From Bacteroides clarus YIT 12056 (GTDB taxonomy: Bacteria; Bacteroidota; Bacteroidia; Bacteroidales; Bacteroidaceae): DNA of 64,000 nucleotides. A program made the position numbers and the translations under genes. This document shows positions 37,647 through 46,718 of the stretch, one piece after another; within the stretch, counting starts at the first letter, position 1; the number at the start of each line of letters is the position of its first letter. The notes beneath the pieces are model-generated. The model made no database searches, was not told where the DNA came from, and saw nothing but the letters and a program-made list of their open reading frames with translations. The stretch is from positions 86,959 to 150,958 of the forward strand of contig NZ_FQWK01000008.1 in the NCBI RefSeq assembly GCF_900129655.1, read 5' to 3'.

Positions 37647-39182
37647 ATGAAGAAATTAATATATTTAACAGCAATCACAGGTAGTTTGCTATTGACGACT
37701 TCTTGTGTAGACCTTACCCAAGAACCAGAATCATTTATCACAGAAGAACAATATTGGACTGCAATAGACCAAGCAAGTCTTCAAAAAGCCGCAGATGCTC
37801 TTTATAGCGATTTATGGCAAGGTAACTACGGATTTAACAGCCGCCTGCAACGTCTTAACGTATGTGCGGACGACATTACGTACCGTGCGGCCAAAGCCAA
37901 TAACGAATTGGCATATTACGGAAGATTAACTCCTAATCTTACGGCCAATGATGCTGATTTCTCAACCACCTGGACACTGTTCTATAAAGTTATCAGCAGT
38001 TCCAATAAAATCATTAAAGGAACAACAATTCCGACAACAGAAGAAGAAGCCAAAGCATTCAAAGAGATTTTAGGTGAAGCCTACTTTATGCGCGGTCTTT
38101 CTTATTTCTATTTAACCCGTTTGTATGGTGACGTACCTTTGTTGATGGAAAACGATGAAATAACCATTACCATGCCACGAACTGCCGTTGCCGAAATCTA
38201 TGACAAAGCCATTGTTCCCAGTCTTAAAACTGCAGCGGAATGGTTGCCTAACAAAGGACGCAGTAACAACTCCACACCTTCCAAATGGGCTGCAAAAGCT
38301 TGCTTGGCCGACGTCTATATGACAATGGCCGGATGGCCCTTGAACAAGGGAACCGAATATTACGGTCTGGCAGCAACCGAGGCCAAAGATATCATAGATA
38401 ACGCCAATACCGCCGGTCTTAAACTGACAACCGAATATTCCGATTTATGGCTGGAAGCCAACAAAACGCAGACCAATGAAGTAATGTTTGCCTTGCAACA
38501 CAGTTCTAAGCATAAAATAGCAAGTAATTACGGTAAATCTTATTATCCGAGTGATTATGCTCCCAACGCCGGTTGGTCTGATTACTACGGTGACGAGGAT
38601 TTCTTCCTGAGTTATCCTGAGGATGCACGCAAGGATTGGAACTATATGACGGAATGGCCTGTAAAAAGCGGAAAAAAAGATACGGATGGCAAAGACATTC
38701 TTAAAACAATTCCTTATACTGAAAGCGCAGATAAGCTACCCGCTATCTCCAAATACTACAATTATGACGAAGGAGATCCCGGCAAAAGCGCGCAGGCAAA
38801 CGGTATAACCTGTATCTACCGTTATGCCGAAGTACTCCTGATGTACGCCGAAGCTTCTACACGCGCAACCAATACGGTTAGTACAGATGCTTTGAATGCG
38901 ATTCAGGAAGTACAGAAACGCGCAGACTATCCGGACAGAGGGATAGCATTAACTACGACTACCGATGCGGCTACCTTCCTGACAGCCGTATCCAATGAAC
39001 GTGGTTGGGAATTCTTCGCTGAAATGAAACGCTGGTTCGAACTGGTTCGTCTGGAGAAAGTAAAAGACGTGCGTGCCGAGGAATGGGATGCTTCTCTTTT
39101 CAACGCAAATCATCATTATTACTTCCCTGTACCTTACCAGCAAATAGACCTTGCCGGTTGGACAAACAATGCAGGATACTAA
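37647..39182 (+). CDS. SusD/RagB-type glycan-binding lipoprotein (glycosaminoglycan locus)
   Basis: Surface lipoprotein that caps the SusC barrel and captures glycan. I chose the ATG at 37647, which opens MKKLIYLTAITG and lipobox LTTSC; an in-frame ATG overlapping the susC stop would put nine polar residues before it. The SusD fold shows as the TPR helices around GEAYFMRGLSYFYLTRLYGDVPLL and the C-terminal RRWFELVRLEKV and YFPVPYQQIDL segments. Length 511 residues. Confidence 0.95.
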   Translation: MKKLIYLTAITGSLLLTTSCVDLTQEPESFITEEQYWTAIDQASLQKAADALYSDLWQGNYGFNSRLQRLNVCADDITYRAAKANNELAYYGRLTPNLTANDADFSTTWTLFYKVISSSNKIIKGTTIPTTEEEAKAFKEILGEAYFMRGLSYFYLTRLYGDVPLLMENDEITITMPRTAVAEIYDKAIVPSLKTAAEWLPNKGRSNNSTPSKWAAKACLADVYMTMAGWPLNKGTEYYGLAATEAKDIIDNANTAGLKLTTEYSDLWLEANKTQTNEVMFALQHSSKHKIASNYGKSYYPSDYAPNAGWSDYYGDEDFFLSYPEDARKDWNYMTEWPVKSGKKDTDGKDILKTIPYTESADKLPAISKYYNYDEGDPGKSAQANGITCIYRYAEVLLMYAEASTRATNTVSTDALNAIQEVQKRADYPDRGIALTTTTDAATFLTAVSNERGWEFFAEMKRWFELVRLEKVKDVRAEEWDASLFNANHHYYFPVPYQQIDLAGWTNNAGY

Positions 39183-39258
39183 TTATACCACAAAACTTCT
39201 AACCTTATTTTTTATATCGGTAATCAAAAAAACAGACCTTAATTAATTTAACATGCAG

Positions 39259-39291
39259 AAAGGGAAGAGTTGTGAAATTCTTCCCTTTTTT
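39259..39291 (+). terminator. terminator after susD (first locus)
   Basis: AAAGGGAAGA (39259-39268) pairs perfectly with TCTTCCCTTT (39279-39288), followed by more T. Confidence 0.8.
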
Positions 39292-39324
39292 CTAACTTTA
39301 CATCCTCACTAACAATACACATTT

Positions 39325-40458
39325 ATGAAAAAATACGGTTTATCCCTTCTTTGCTGTATATGTATATCTATAACAGCAATTGCGCAAAAAATAGAAAACC
39401 TGGTGGAATTAAAAAAAGAATCCGGCAACTGCTTATTTCATCACTTGGATAAGGCATCCCGCACACCGGCTTTCGAGTCTGAAGACTATTGGGTTTGGGG
39501 AAGTTCGGTGGTAAAAGGTGATGACGGAAAATACCACATGTTTGTATCTCGCTTTCCTAAAACATTGCCATTCCATCCGGGATGGATGGTAGCCTCCGAG
39601 ATTGTACATGCGGTATCCGATGTACCACAGGGACCCTACCACTTTAGCGATGTAGCTCTGCCCGCACGCGGCGCACAATATTGGGATGGACGTTCTACAC
39701 ACAACCCGCGTATCTTAAAACAAAACGGCAAATATTACCTTATTTACATGGGTTCCACTCATCCGTTTGCAGAGCCGGAATATGACCAACTTACCCTGGA
39801 CAGCCCTTGGTGTACGGTCGCCCGCGCCAATAAACGGATAGGGCTGGCTATTTCCGATTCTCCTTATGGACCATGGAAACGTTTGGACGAACCAATCCTA
39901 AAGACCCAACCCGGTACATTCTACAGTTTTCTTACCTCAAATCCCTCTCCTATCATACAGGAAGACGGGTCGATAATCATGATTTTCAAAGGACGCCGCT
40001 ACATCAACGGCTATCAACATTCAGCGATGAGCCTCGGAATAGCTTATGCTCCTCAAATAGAAGGTCCGTACAAAGTATTGAATAATAACCAGCCTATCTT
40101 TGAAGTAAACGGCCAAGGTGAAGCCGAAGACCCTTTTCTTTGGAAAGATTCTAACGGTTATCATATCATCTTCAAAGACCACGTAGCCAAATTTACAGGT
40201 GAACAAGGCGGTGGAGTCATGGCACATTCCAAGGATGGCATCCAATGGACCGTGGATAAGGCCCCCAAAGCCTATTCCCGCAGTGTGGAATGGGAAGATG
40301 GAAAGATAGAGATGCAAGGGCAATTGGAACGTCCTTTTATCCTTTTCGAAGACGGGAAACCCATTTATATCTTTTTCGCCACCATGGATGGTCCCGGTGG
40401 ATTCGAAAATGCATCGCGCTCCTGGAATATGGTTATTCCTATAAAAGATAAGGAATAA
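39325..40458 (+). CDS. exported five-bladed beta-propeller protein, putative glycosidase (GH43-like fold)
   Basis: Signal peptide ends near AIAQK. The body has repeated blade-like segments: VVKGDDGKYHMFVSRFP, RILKQNGKYYLIYMGSTHP, IIQEDGSIIMIFKGRRY, PFLWKDSNGYHIIFKDHVA and PFILFEDGKPIYIFFATM, giving five blades. This pattern is that of GH43/GH117/GH130-type propellers. I cannot assign a family or name the catalytic acids with confidence; the Asp in WDGRSTHNPR and the Glu in GEAEDPF are candidates. It follows the susCD terminator, so it may be read through or have its own promoter. 377 residues. Its place suggests action on the same glycosaminoglycan or a side group. Confidence 0.65.
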   Translation: MKKYGLSLLCCICISITAIAQKIENLVELKKESGNCLFHHLDKASRTPAFESEDYWVWGSSVVKGDDGKYHMFVSRFPKTLPFHPGWMVASEIVHAVSDVPQGPYHFSDVALPARGAQYWDGRSTHNPRILKQNGKYYLIYMGSTHPFAEPEYDQLTLDSPWCTVARANKRIGLAISDSPYGPWKRLDEPILKTQPGTFYSFLTSNPSPIIQEDGSIIMIFKGRRYINGYQHSAMSLGIAYAPQIEGPYKVLNNNQPIFEVNGQGEAEDPFLWKDSNGYHIIFKDHVAKFTGEQGGGVMAHSKDGIQWTVDKAPKAYSRSVEWEDGKIEMQGQLERPFILFEDGKPIYIFFATMDGPGGFENASRSWNMVIPIKDKE

Positions 40459-40463
40459 AAACG

Positions 40464-40471
40464 TATCTTTG
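40464..40471 (+). promoter_or_regulatory. -7 box abutting the dus start
   Basis: TATCTTTG ends 5 nt before the ATG at 40477. Since the Bacteroides start point lies about seven bases past this box, the mRNA would be leaderless. Confidence 0.45.
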
Positions 40472-40476
40472 CCCTT

Positions 40477-41427
40477 ATGAACAATTTATTACCTATCCAT
40501 TTCGCTCCGCTTCAAGGCTACACAGACGCAGCCTATCGGCAAGCCCATGCCCGCATTTTCGGTGGAATAGACACCTATTATTCCCCTTTCGTACGTGTGG
40601 AGCACGGTGAAATACGCCGGAAAGACGCACGTGATATACATCCGGAAAATAACCGGAACATACACTTGATTCCCCAACTGATTGCGTCGTGTCCCAATAA
40701 GTTAGAGCAGATAATGTCTCTTCTTACCGAGCATAATTATCAAGAGGCAGATATCAATCTGGGATGTCCTTTCCCCATGTTAGCCAAACGACATAACGGT
40801 GCCGGCATGCTGCCATATCCCGAAGAAGTAAAAGACCTGCTTACCGCCGCAATTGAACAATATCCCCAGATCCGTTTCTCCGTCAAACTTAGATTAGGTT
40901 GGGAAAATGCCAGCGAATGCATTGCGCTCTTACCGTTATTGAACGCACTCCCTCTGGCCCACATCATTCTGCACCCGCGTTTGGGAAAACAACAATACAA
41001 AGGAGAGGTGGATTTAAACGGATTTGAGGCTTTTTATGACGGATGCGACAAACCCTTGCTATATAATGGGGACTTGCATACAATAGAAGATATACAGATT
41101 ATTACCGAACGTTTCCCGAAGCTGGCAGGGCTTGTAATCGGACGCGGCTTGCTCGCCAACCCGGCCTTGGCATGGGAATATCGACAAGGGAGGAAACTTT
41201 CTCCCAGCGAAATGGCAGCTAAAGTAAAACAGCTGCATACAGCAGTGTATAATAGCTATGAAGAGCAACTGCAAGGCGGTGAAATGCAGTTATTAATGAA
41301 AATGAAAAGCTTTTGGGAATATTTGCTACCCGACGGTGATCGCAAAGCGAAGAAAGTCATACACAAGACCGGTAAATTGGCCAACTACCAGGCGGCAGTA
41401 GACAGTTTACTCGCCTCATATAAATAA
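40477..41427 (+). CDS. tRNA-dihydrouridine synthase
   Basis: FMN enzyme that reduces uridine to dihydrouridine in tRNA D- or variable loops. The barrel starts with the Dus signature FAPLQGYTDAAYRQAH. The catalytic Cys is in the NLGCPFP motif, followed by HNGAGML. The FMN phosphate-binding VIGRGLLANPALAWEY and the helical C-terminal domain are present. 316 residues, closest in length to the DusA/DusC types; I cannot say which uridine it modifies. It separates two arms of the glycosaminoglycan region and is unrelated to it by function. Confidence 0.9.
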   Translation: MNNLLPIHFAPLQGYTDAAYRQAHARIFGGIDTYYSPFVRVEHGEIRRKDARDIHPENNRNIHLIPQLIASCPNKLEQIMSLLTEHNYQEADINLGCPFPMLAKRHNGAGMLPYPEEVKDLLTAAIEQYPQIRFSVKLRLGWENASECIALLPLLNALPLAHIILHPRLGKQQYKGEVDLNGFEAFYDGCDKPLLYNGDLHTIEDIQIITERFPKLAGLVIGRGLLANPALAWEYRQGRKLSPSEMAAKVKQLHTAVYNSYEEQLQGGEMQLLMKMKSFWEYLLPDGDRKAKKVIHKTGKLANYQAAVDSLLASYK

Positions 41428-41443
41428 AACGAACAGAATCAGC

Positions 41444-41484
41444 AATGAACCCTAAAAGTTTTTATCCGGCTTTTAGGGTTCATT
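41444..41484. terminator. bidirectional terminator between dus and the sulfatase
   Basis: Perfect 15-bp stem: AATGAACCCTAAAAG (41444-41458) and CTTTTAGGGTTCATT (41470-41484), with an 11-nt loop, between two convergent genes. Confidence 0.8.
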
Positions 41485-41490
41485 ACCGAT

Positions 41491-42849
41491 TTACATGCCC
41501 GGAATCAAATGTACCTCAGGACGAATTTGGACTACACGATGCAGCTTCATCCACTCATTCAAATAAACGCGATGTTGTAATAGAATCTTCTGATACTTTT
41601 TTTCTATGGCTAAATTCCGCATTTCTCCGCGGTCATTGACCATATCATAAAGTTGCTCACGATAGAGCCCCTTATCATATAATACATACTTATAACGTGA
41701 AGTACGCAAAGCCCAACCACGGGCAATACCCTTATCGAATGTTGTTTCAGTAACTACGTAAGGCTGGTGTGCTTGCTGAGGATCAGCACTTTCAGCTAAA
41801 TACTTAAAAGAAACGCCATGTAAGTTTCCGGGAAGGGAGATACCTGCCCAATCACATACGGAAGCGAAGAAATCAACACCTCCATTAATGAGTTGGGGCA
41901 TCTCTTTACCTGCATTTTGCTTTCCGGGAAGAGTCACTATCAAAGGTATATTCACCACTTCTTCATATAAGGCTGACTTCTGATTCCAATGATGCGCCCC
42001 TACGCCGTCACCATGATCGCTCGTAAAAATAACCACGGTGTTCTTCCACAATCCCAGCCTATCAATAGCATCAACAATCTTACCAATCTCGGCATCTACT
42101 TTCTCTACCAACCGAAAGTAAAGACTACGGTAACGCCGCCAATCATCAGGAGAATAGTGGCGGGTAGGATAAGCCGGATAATTCAATGTTTGCTCATAGC
42201 CGATGACATCGGCATCATAAGGATTACGGGCAAAATTAAGCGGTAGCCCGGGCCATTCATCTTGAGGAAGCTCAGGCAAGTTACCGAATGGCAGATTCTG
42301 ACTACGTGCATATTCACAGATGTTATGAGGATTATCAAAACCTACCACCAAAAAGAAAGGTTTGGAATGTTTCTGTCCAAGAAAAGAAACGGCAGCCTCC
42401 GCCAGTCCATTATCATTATGCGGATGAATAGTAGAAAATCCAAACTCTTTATCAGGCATAGAAGGAGTATGTACATGCCACTTCCCGGCATAAGCACATT
42501 CATAACCGGCATGTTGCATCAACCAGCCTAAACTATTGGTACGCAAGGAGTCGGCCATAGGTACATTGTTGCGGGACAGACCAACCTCATGAGATGTATA
42601 CCCTGTAAACATAGATGCTCTGGAAGGTCCACTCAAAGGAGCGGAACAATAAGCATTCCTAAACAGAACTCCCGACTGTGCCAAACGATCCATATTAGGT
42701 GTATGCAAATCCGTATTCCCCACACAGCTCATGGCGGAAGCAGTCTGCTGGTCGGTTACAATATAGATGATATTCGGCAAGTCCTTTGCCCCTACCAGAG
42801 AAGGGGCAAAGGCGGTTGCACACAACATGATATTTTTTAATTCTGTCAT
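41491..42849 (-). CDS. Ser-type sulfatase (S1) next to PL8 lyase
   Basis: Formylglycine-dependent sulfatase with the Ser-type motif Ser73-Gly-Pro-Ser-Arg77. The metal site begins at VTDQQTAS and continues at VIFTSDHGDGVGAHH. GKWHVHTP and DNPHNI carry the conserved basic residues. A signal peptide lacking a lipobox Cys (SLVGAK) suggests a soluble periplasmic enzyme. Length 452 residues. It is the second gene of an operon with the PL8 lyase, 21 bp downstream, so its substrate is probably a sulfated unsaturated disaccharide or chondroitin chain. The position cleaved is not known. Confidence 0.87.
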   Translation of the reverse strand: MTELKNIMLCATAFAPSLVGAKDLPNIIYIVTDQQTASAMSCVGNTDLHTPNMDRLAQSGVLFRNAYCSAPLSGPSRASMFTGYTSHEVGLSRNNVPMADSLRTNSLGWLMQHAGYECAYAGKWHVHTPSMPDKEFGFSTIHPHNDNGLAEAAVSFLGQKHSKPFFLVVGFDNPHNICEYARSQNLPFGNLPELPQDEWPGLPLNFARNPYDADVIGYEQTLNYPAYPTRHYSPDDWRRYRSLYFRLVEKVDAEIGKIVDAIDRLGLWKNTVVIFTSDHGDGVGAHHWNQKSALYEEVVNIPLIVTLPGKQNAGKEMPQLINGGVDFFASVCDWAGISLPGNLHGVSFKYLAESADPQQAHQPYVVTETTFDKGIARGWALRTSRYKYVLYDKGLYREQLYDMVNDRGEMRNLAIEKKYQKILLQHRVYLNEWMKLHRVVQIRPEVHLIPGM

Positions 42850-42870
42850 AGTAAAGAAACCGATTAAAGT

Positions 42871-45800
42871 TTATTTACGTAATAACTCTACATCAAAACT
42901 TGCCGCATCCTTACATGTAAAACGTAGCACGGTTTGTTTTTTATCTGCTGAAACAAGTTTGCAATACGGCGTTTCCGCTACTTGCCACAAGCCTTTCAAT
43001 GTAACGGTTACAGGAATTTCTCCACTCTCATCATCAATCCACGGACGTGAATAGATGCTCCGTTCAATCCGTTTGCCGTCTTTATCAAAGGCCTCATCAC
43101 TCGGACCACGGTACAATGCCAAGTCCGGTTGAGAAACAGTCAGTAACAATTTATCTTTATTCTCACGAATCATGACCAAGCAGGAAGTATCCGCCTTTTG
43201 TAACAAACCGTCCGCTGGAAGCGTTTGGGGAGTTTCAAACAAAACATAAGAAGTAAGATTATCCGTCAGTGAACGAACGATATGCGCATTACGGTCTTGC
43301 TGAAGAACTTTATAAGAAGGTTTCTTCGCAAATGCTTTCAAAGAAACGGCATCCGTACGAGGTAATACGGCATATTCGTAAGAAGCGCCCTTCGGAGCCT
43401 TGCCATGTTGCAACGTCAAAGAAACCCAATCGCCTGAAGTAGGCTTCGTACTGCGTTCTCCTACGGTAACTTGCGGAAAATTCTTTTCATATTTCGCGCT
43501 TGCCACAGAGGCTTTGGCAAGGTAATACCCTACCCCGTTCGGATCAATATAAGTCTGCCCGTCACTCTTGTAATTATTCCAGTATTGATGGTTTTCGGGA
43601 GTAATAGCCGCTAACTGGAAAACGGTAGTCTCTGTAGGAAACTCTGCATTCGTATTCTCAATGTCTGTACCCAAACATACTATCGTACCATCAAAAAAGT
43701 GGAAAGACTTACGAGCACGATGCGAACCATTGTACTTGTCATGCTCGTGCAATTTCATACCGAAGTTACCGTTCAAGCGCGCTTGGGACAAGCCACCGGC
43801 AAAAGCCTCATCGGAATAGAGCATTTCTTCCATACCCGAATAGATGTCCACGTTCAATACGTTGGCGCGCAACTGTTCAAAAGGCAGATGAATACTCGTC
43901 GTACCCGGAATACGGTTCCAATCAAAACCATTCTCCTGCCAACCACCGGTAGCAAAAGTCACCATTTCATCGGGTTTGCCTGTCAGTATCTGCATACTGC
44001 CATGCGCCAGATAACGACCGTAAAAATTGGCAGGAAGATAATGCTCGGCAGCCCACAAATAGCGGGAATGTCCACGTACGACAGCCGCCCAATTATCCCG
44101 GCGCTGTACAGAAACACAACCGTAACCTAATGCAAGATTACCCTGCGGGTCAGGTTCAGGACGAAAGCCTTGCGCTTCAAGTAATTCTTTCATCTTCAAC
44201 TCCTGCCGGGTAGAAGCCTTTGGCAAATAATCGGGGGCATCCTTATCCGACGTATTGGAATAAGCCGTCAAACGCAGATAGGCAGCCGCCATATCGGCAT
44301 CGTATTTCTGCTTGCCATCCGGTGTACCGGCAATAGCCATAGTGGCATACTGAATAGGTATCAGCTCTCCTTTTCCGTTAGGGTGACGACCGGACATAGA
44401 AAGAGACCATTGCTTCAAATTACAATAAAACCGCATCGTGAGCAATACATTCTTGACCGTGGAGTGTGCCAGTTCGGAAACCTTGAACTCAGTTCCGCTC
44501 AACAGATAAATCATATTCGTAGCCCCGTCCAAGCCGCCAACAGCATAGGCAGGATAGTTGTTACGATGATGGAAACAAGCCCCATCTTTCTTGAAAGAGC
44601 CGGACAAACCTTGAGCCGGCCGGCATCCATAATCCAACCAGCGCAAGAAAGAACGCAGATATTGCAGTTTTTCCGGGGTATCTTCCATAATCAGAATACT
44701 TGCCATACGTCCTTGAGTCTGCGTATTGAAAGAGTCTATATCTATACCGTTTACGGTAGGTTTAGGATAAACCTCGTTAGTGATGGCATACCAGCGCAGG
44801 GTACGTTCGGCTTCATTCAACTTACCGGCCTCATTCAATACCTCTTTCATCAAGAAATAGGCCACATACAGACCGCGCATGCTGTAACCGTAGTGGTGGA
44901 TATTTCCCCAGCAACTGCCGTAGGCCACACCCTGGTCGGTAATATGATCGTACATAGCGAGAAACTTTTGCTTCAACTCATTCTGTATAGCGACATCCGT
45001 CGCATTGTTATAAGCAACGGCTATGCGCTTCATCAGTTTGAAGTATTCATCCATTTCCATGCCCAGTTTGGTAAACATATCCTTATCCCAATCCGGTATC
45101 ATACGTTCGTAAGCTTCCGACTGACGTACCATGAAGATAGGCAGACCGCTCACCTTACCGTTTCTATATGTAATCTTGTAGAAGTCGTATTGCTTACGAA
45201 TAGCCGCCATTTCCTTATCCGACAACTTGCCGGGTGTATAAAGCATATCTCTGAAGCGTTTCTCTATCACCCTCATTTCCTGTTTCTGCACATCGCTTAC
45301 CGGAGTCAAGGCTATATCCGGTTTCCATAAAGAATGTTCGTAAATAACAAGCCAATGATTGGTAGTTCCCTTATTCACAAAAGGGACTTGCACGTCAGCC
45401 GTCTGCTGGCGGGCATCCACCTTGCTGGCGGGTATGATATGATCCAAATACAGCTTCCCTTCACTATCGGGAGCAATAATACGGATTTCGTTCATCCCCT
45501 CTTCCGGTGTCCCCTCCATATCACGTTCATAACATACCCACGCTGCACGCCAACCGGTGAAGTTGATTCCGAACGGGAAAGAAGTGCATTTCTTTCCGTC
45601 CTTTAAAAACTCAAACTCTATCTTTTTGTCTTGTGCCTGTTCATTGTACACCCATACAATGAAAGCGGAGAGATAGGTATCCTTCCCGGTAGGATCTTTC
45701 TTCTCGAACTTCAAGTCCTTTTTGATAGAGAGCACAGCCCCCGGATTAAATGTCCAGCTCAAACTATGCAAACCGTCTTTATAATGTTCGTCACTGATTT

Positions 45801-45957
45801 CTAAACGGGATTCCGTTCCCGAAATAAACACCGGTATTTGCCGGTCTTCAAAAGAAAGTAGTTTTTCGTTCTTTACTACCTGAGCTTCTACACTTACCGG
45901 CAATAAAGTTCCAAGGAGCATCCCCACTCCCATTGTCCATTTACTAAATTGCATCAT
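42871..45957 (-). CDS. chondroitin ABC-type lyase, polysaccharide lyase family 8
   Basis: Cleaves chondroitin, dermatan or hyaluronan by beta-elimination to unsaturated disaccharides. A signal peptide ends near VEAQ. An N-terminal beta-sandwich (about residues 30-185, as in chondroitin ABC lyases), a helical catalytic domain and C-terminal beta-domains follow. Catalytic residues can be aligned: His464 and Tyr471 with the spacing of seven found in the Proteus enzyme, and Arg524 in SGRHPNG. The 1028-residue length fits the ABC-lyase branch rather than shorter AC lyases. It heads an operon with the sulfatase. Confidence 0.92.
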   Translation of the reverse strand: MMQFSKWTMGVGMLLGTLLPVSVEAQVVKNEKLLSFEDRQIPVFISGTESRLEISDEHYKDGLHSLSWTFNPGAVLSIKKDLKFEKKDPTGKDTYLSAFIVWVYNEQAQDKKIEFEFLKDGKKCTSFPFGINFTGWRAAWVCYERDMEGTPEEGMNEIRIIAPDSEGKLYLDHIIPASKVDARQQTADVQVPFVNKGTTNHWLVIYEHSLWKPDIALTPVSDVQKQEMRVIEKRFRDMLYTPGKLSDKEMAAIRKQYDFYKITYRNGKVSGLPIFMVRQSEAYERMIPDWDKDMFTKLGMEMDEYFKLMKRIAVAYNNATDVAIQNELKQKFLAMYDHITDQGVAYGSCWGNIHHYGYSMRGLYVAYFLMKEVLNEAGKLNEAERTLRWYAITNEVYPKPTVNGIDIDSFNTQTQGRMASILIMEDTPEKLQYLRSFLRWLDYGCRPAQGLSGSFKKDGACFHHRNNYPAYAVGGLDGATNMIYLLSGTEFKVSELAHSTVKNVLLTMRFYCNLKQWSLSMSGRHPNGKGELIPIQYATMAIAGTPDGKQKYDADMAAAYLRLTAYSNTSDKDAPDYLPKASTRQELKMKELLEAQGFRPEPDPQGNLALGYGCVSVQRRDNWAAVVRGHSRYLWAAEHYLPANFYGRYLAHGSMQILTGKPDEMVTFATGGWQENGFDWNRIPGTTSIHLPFEQLRANVLNVDIYSGMEEMLYSDEAFAGGLSQARLNGNFGMKLHEHDKYNGSHRARKSFHFFDGTIVCLGTDIENTNAEFPTETTVFQLAAITPENHQYWNNYKSDGQTYIDPNGVGYYLAKASVASAKYEKNFPQVTVGERSTKPTSGDWVSLTLQHGKAPKGASYEYAVLPRTDAVSLKAFAKKPSYKVLQQDRNAHIVRSLTDNLTSYVLFETPQTLPADGLLQKADTSCLVMIRENKDKLLLTVSQPDLALYRGPSDEAFDKDGKRIERSIYSRPWIDDESGEIPVTVTLKGLWQVAETPYCKLVSADKKQTVLRFTCKDAASFDVELLRK

Positions 45958-45992
45958 ATTTATTCATTTAAGGTTACTATAATACCGTTTAC

Positions 45993-46022
45993 AAAGAAAA
46001 CCCTCTTTCAGGAAAAAGAGGG
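45993..46022 (-). terminator. terminator after the DUF4348 gene
   Basis: Read on the minus strand, CCCTCTTT-type arms (46022-46015 with 46008-46001) are followed by TTTTCTTT. It separates DUF4348 from the PL8 operon. Confidence 0.65.
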
Positions 46023-46122
46023 GCATAAATCGTACAGAAGAGGTCTAAAAATGTTATAGCCTCTCCCTGCAAAGTACAGAACAGCGATTACTGTTCTGTG
46101 TACAAAAGCAAAAATTAATCAG

Positions 46123-46632
46123 TTAGGGATGAAGTTCCTCGAAGCTTTTATTTTCTTCCTGCATTGTGCGGACAGTTTCTTCCAGTTCGCTGACAGGCAA
46201 ATCAAAGTTATACCAATCGTTATAGCAGTCGGTGACGTACCATTTACCACCTATCAATTCAAAAACAACACGAAGCGAAGGTTCCGACTCATCATACCCC
46301 GCTTCAAACTCTTTATGGACCGGTTCATCACGAGTGAAACGGGAAATATAGATTCCCCCTTCCTCCTCCGTAATCCTTCCCTCTTGCAGAGTTTCGCTAT
46401 CCAGCAGTGCCCATTTATCGCGGGTAAAAGGAAATGTTTGCTCCGTTTCACCATCGTCTTTCAATAAAACAATAGGAGATTTTAAAGGAAACTTAATACG
46501 GGAGTACTGAAATGAAGCGCTGGACGTGAATTTCCGGAGAAACGTCTTGAAATCCTCTCCGGCCGCCAGACTGTTGGCAGTCGAGAACATAAGCGCCGTA
46601 CACAGACAAAAAACAAAGTAAATTGCCTTCAT
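46123..46632 (-). CDS. DUF4348 family exported protein
   Basis: Small exported protein of unknown function, 169 residues, with a signal peptide ending near NSLAAGE. The rest holds the strands FQYSRIKFPLKSPIVLL and LRVVFELIGGKWYVTDCYND, as in the DUF4348 family known from Bacteroidetes. It stands alone between the PL8 operon and the DUF2851 gene, with its own promoter box and terminator. Confidence 0.75.
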   Translation of the reverse strand: MKAIYFVFCLCTALMFSTANSLAAGEDFKTFLRKFTSSASFQYSRIKFPLKSPIVLLKDDGETEQTFPFTRDKWALLDSETLQEGRITEEEGGIYISRFTRDEPVHKEFEAGYDESEPSLRVVFELIGGKWYVTDCYNDWYNFDLPVSELEETVRTMQEENKSFEELHP

Positions 46633-46661
46633 ATAGATACGAATTATTTCGATTCAGGGTA

Positions 46662-46669
46662 CAAATATA
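46662..46669 (-). promoter_or_regulatory. -7 box of the DUF4348 gene
   Basis: TATATTTG on the minus strand, 29 nt before the ATG at 46632. Confidence 0.5.
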
Positions 46670-46718
46670 CAACAAGTCAAGAATTTACAATGAAAAGCCG
46701 ACAGGAATTTATATCATG

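Noticed and set aside
44383..45330. 315-codon plus-strand open frame opposite the PL8 lyase
   Set aside because: It is wholly antisense to a well supported gene with placed catalytic residues, and its translation has no recognisable motif or signal.
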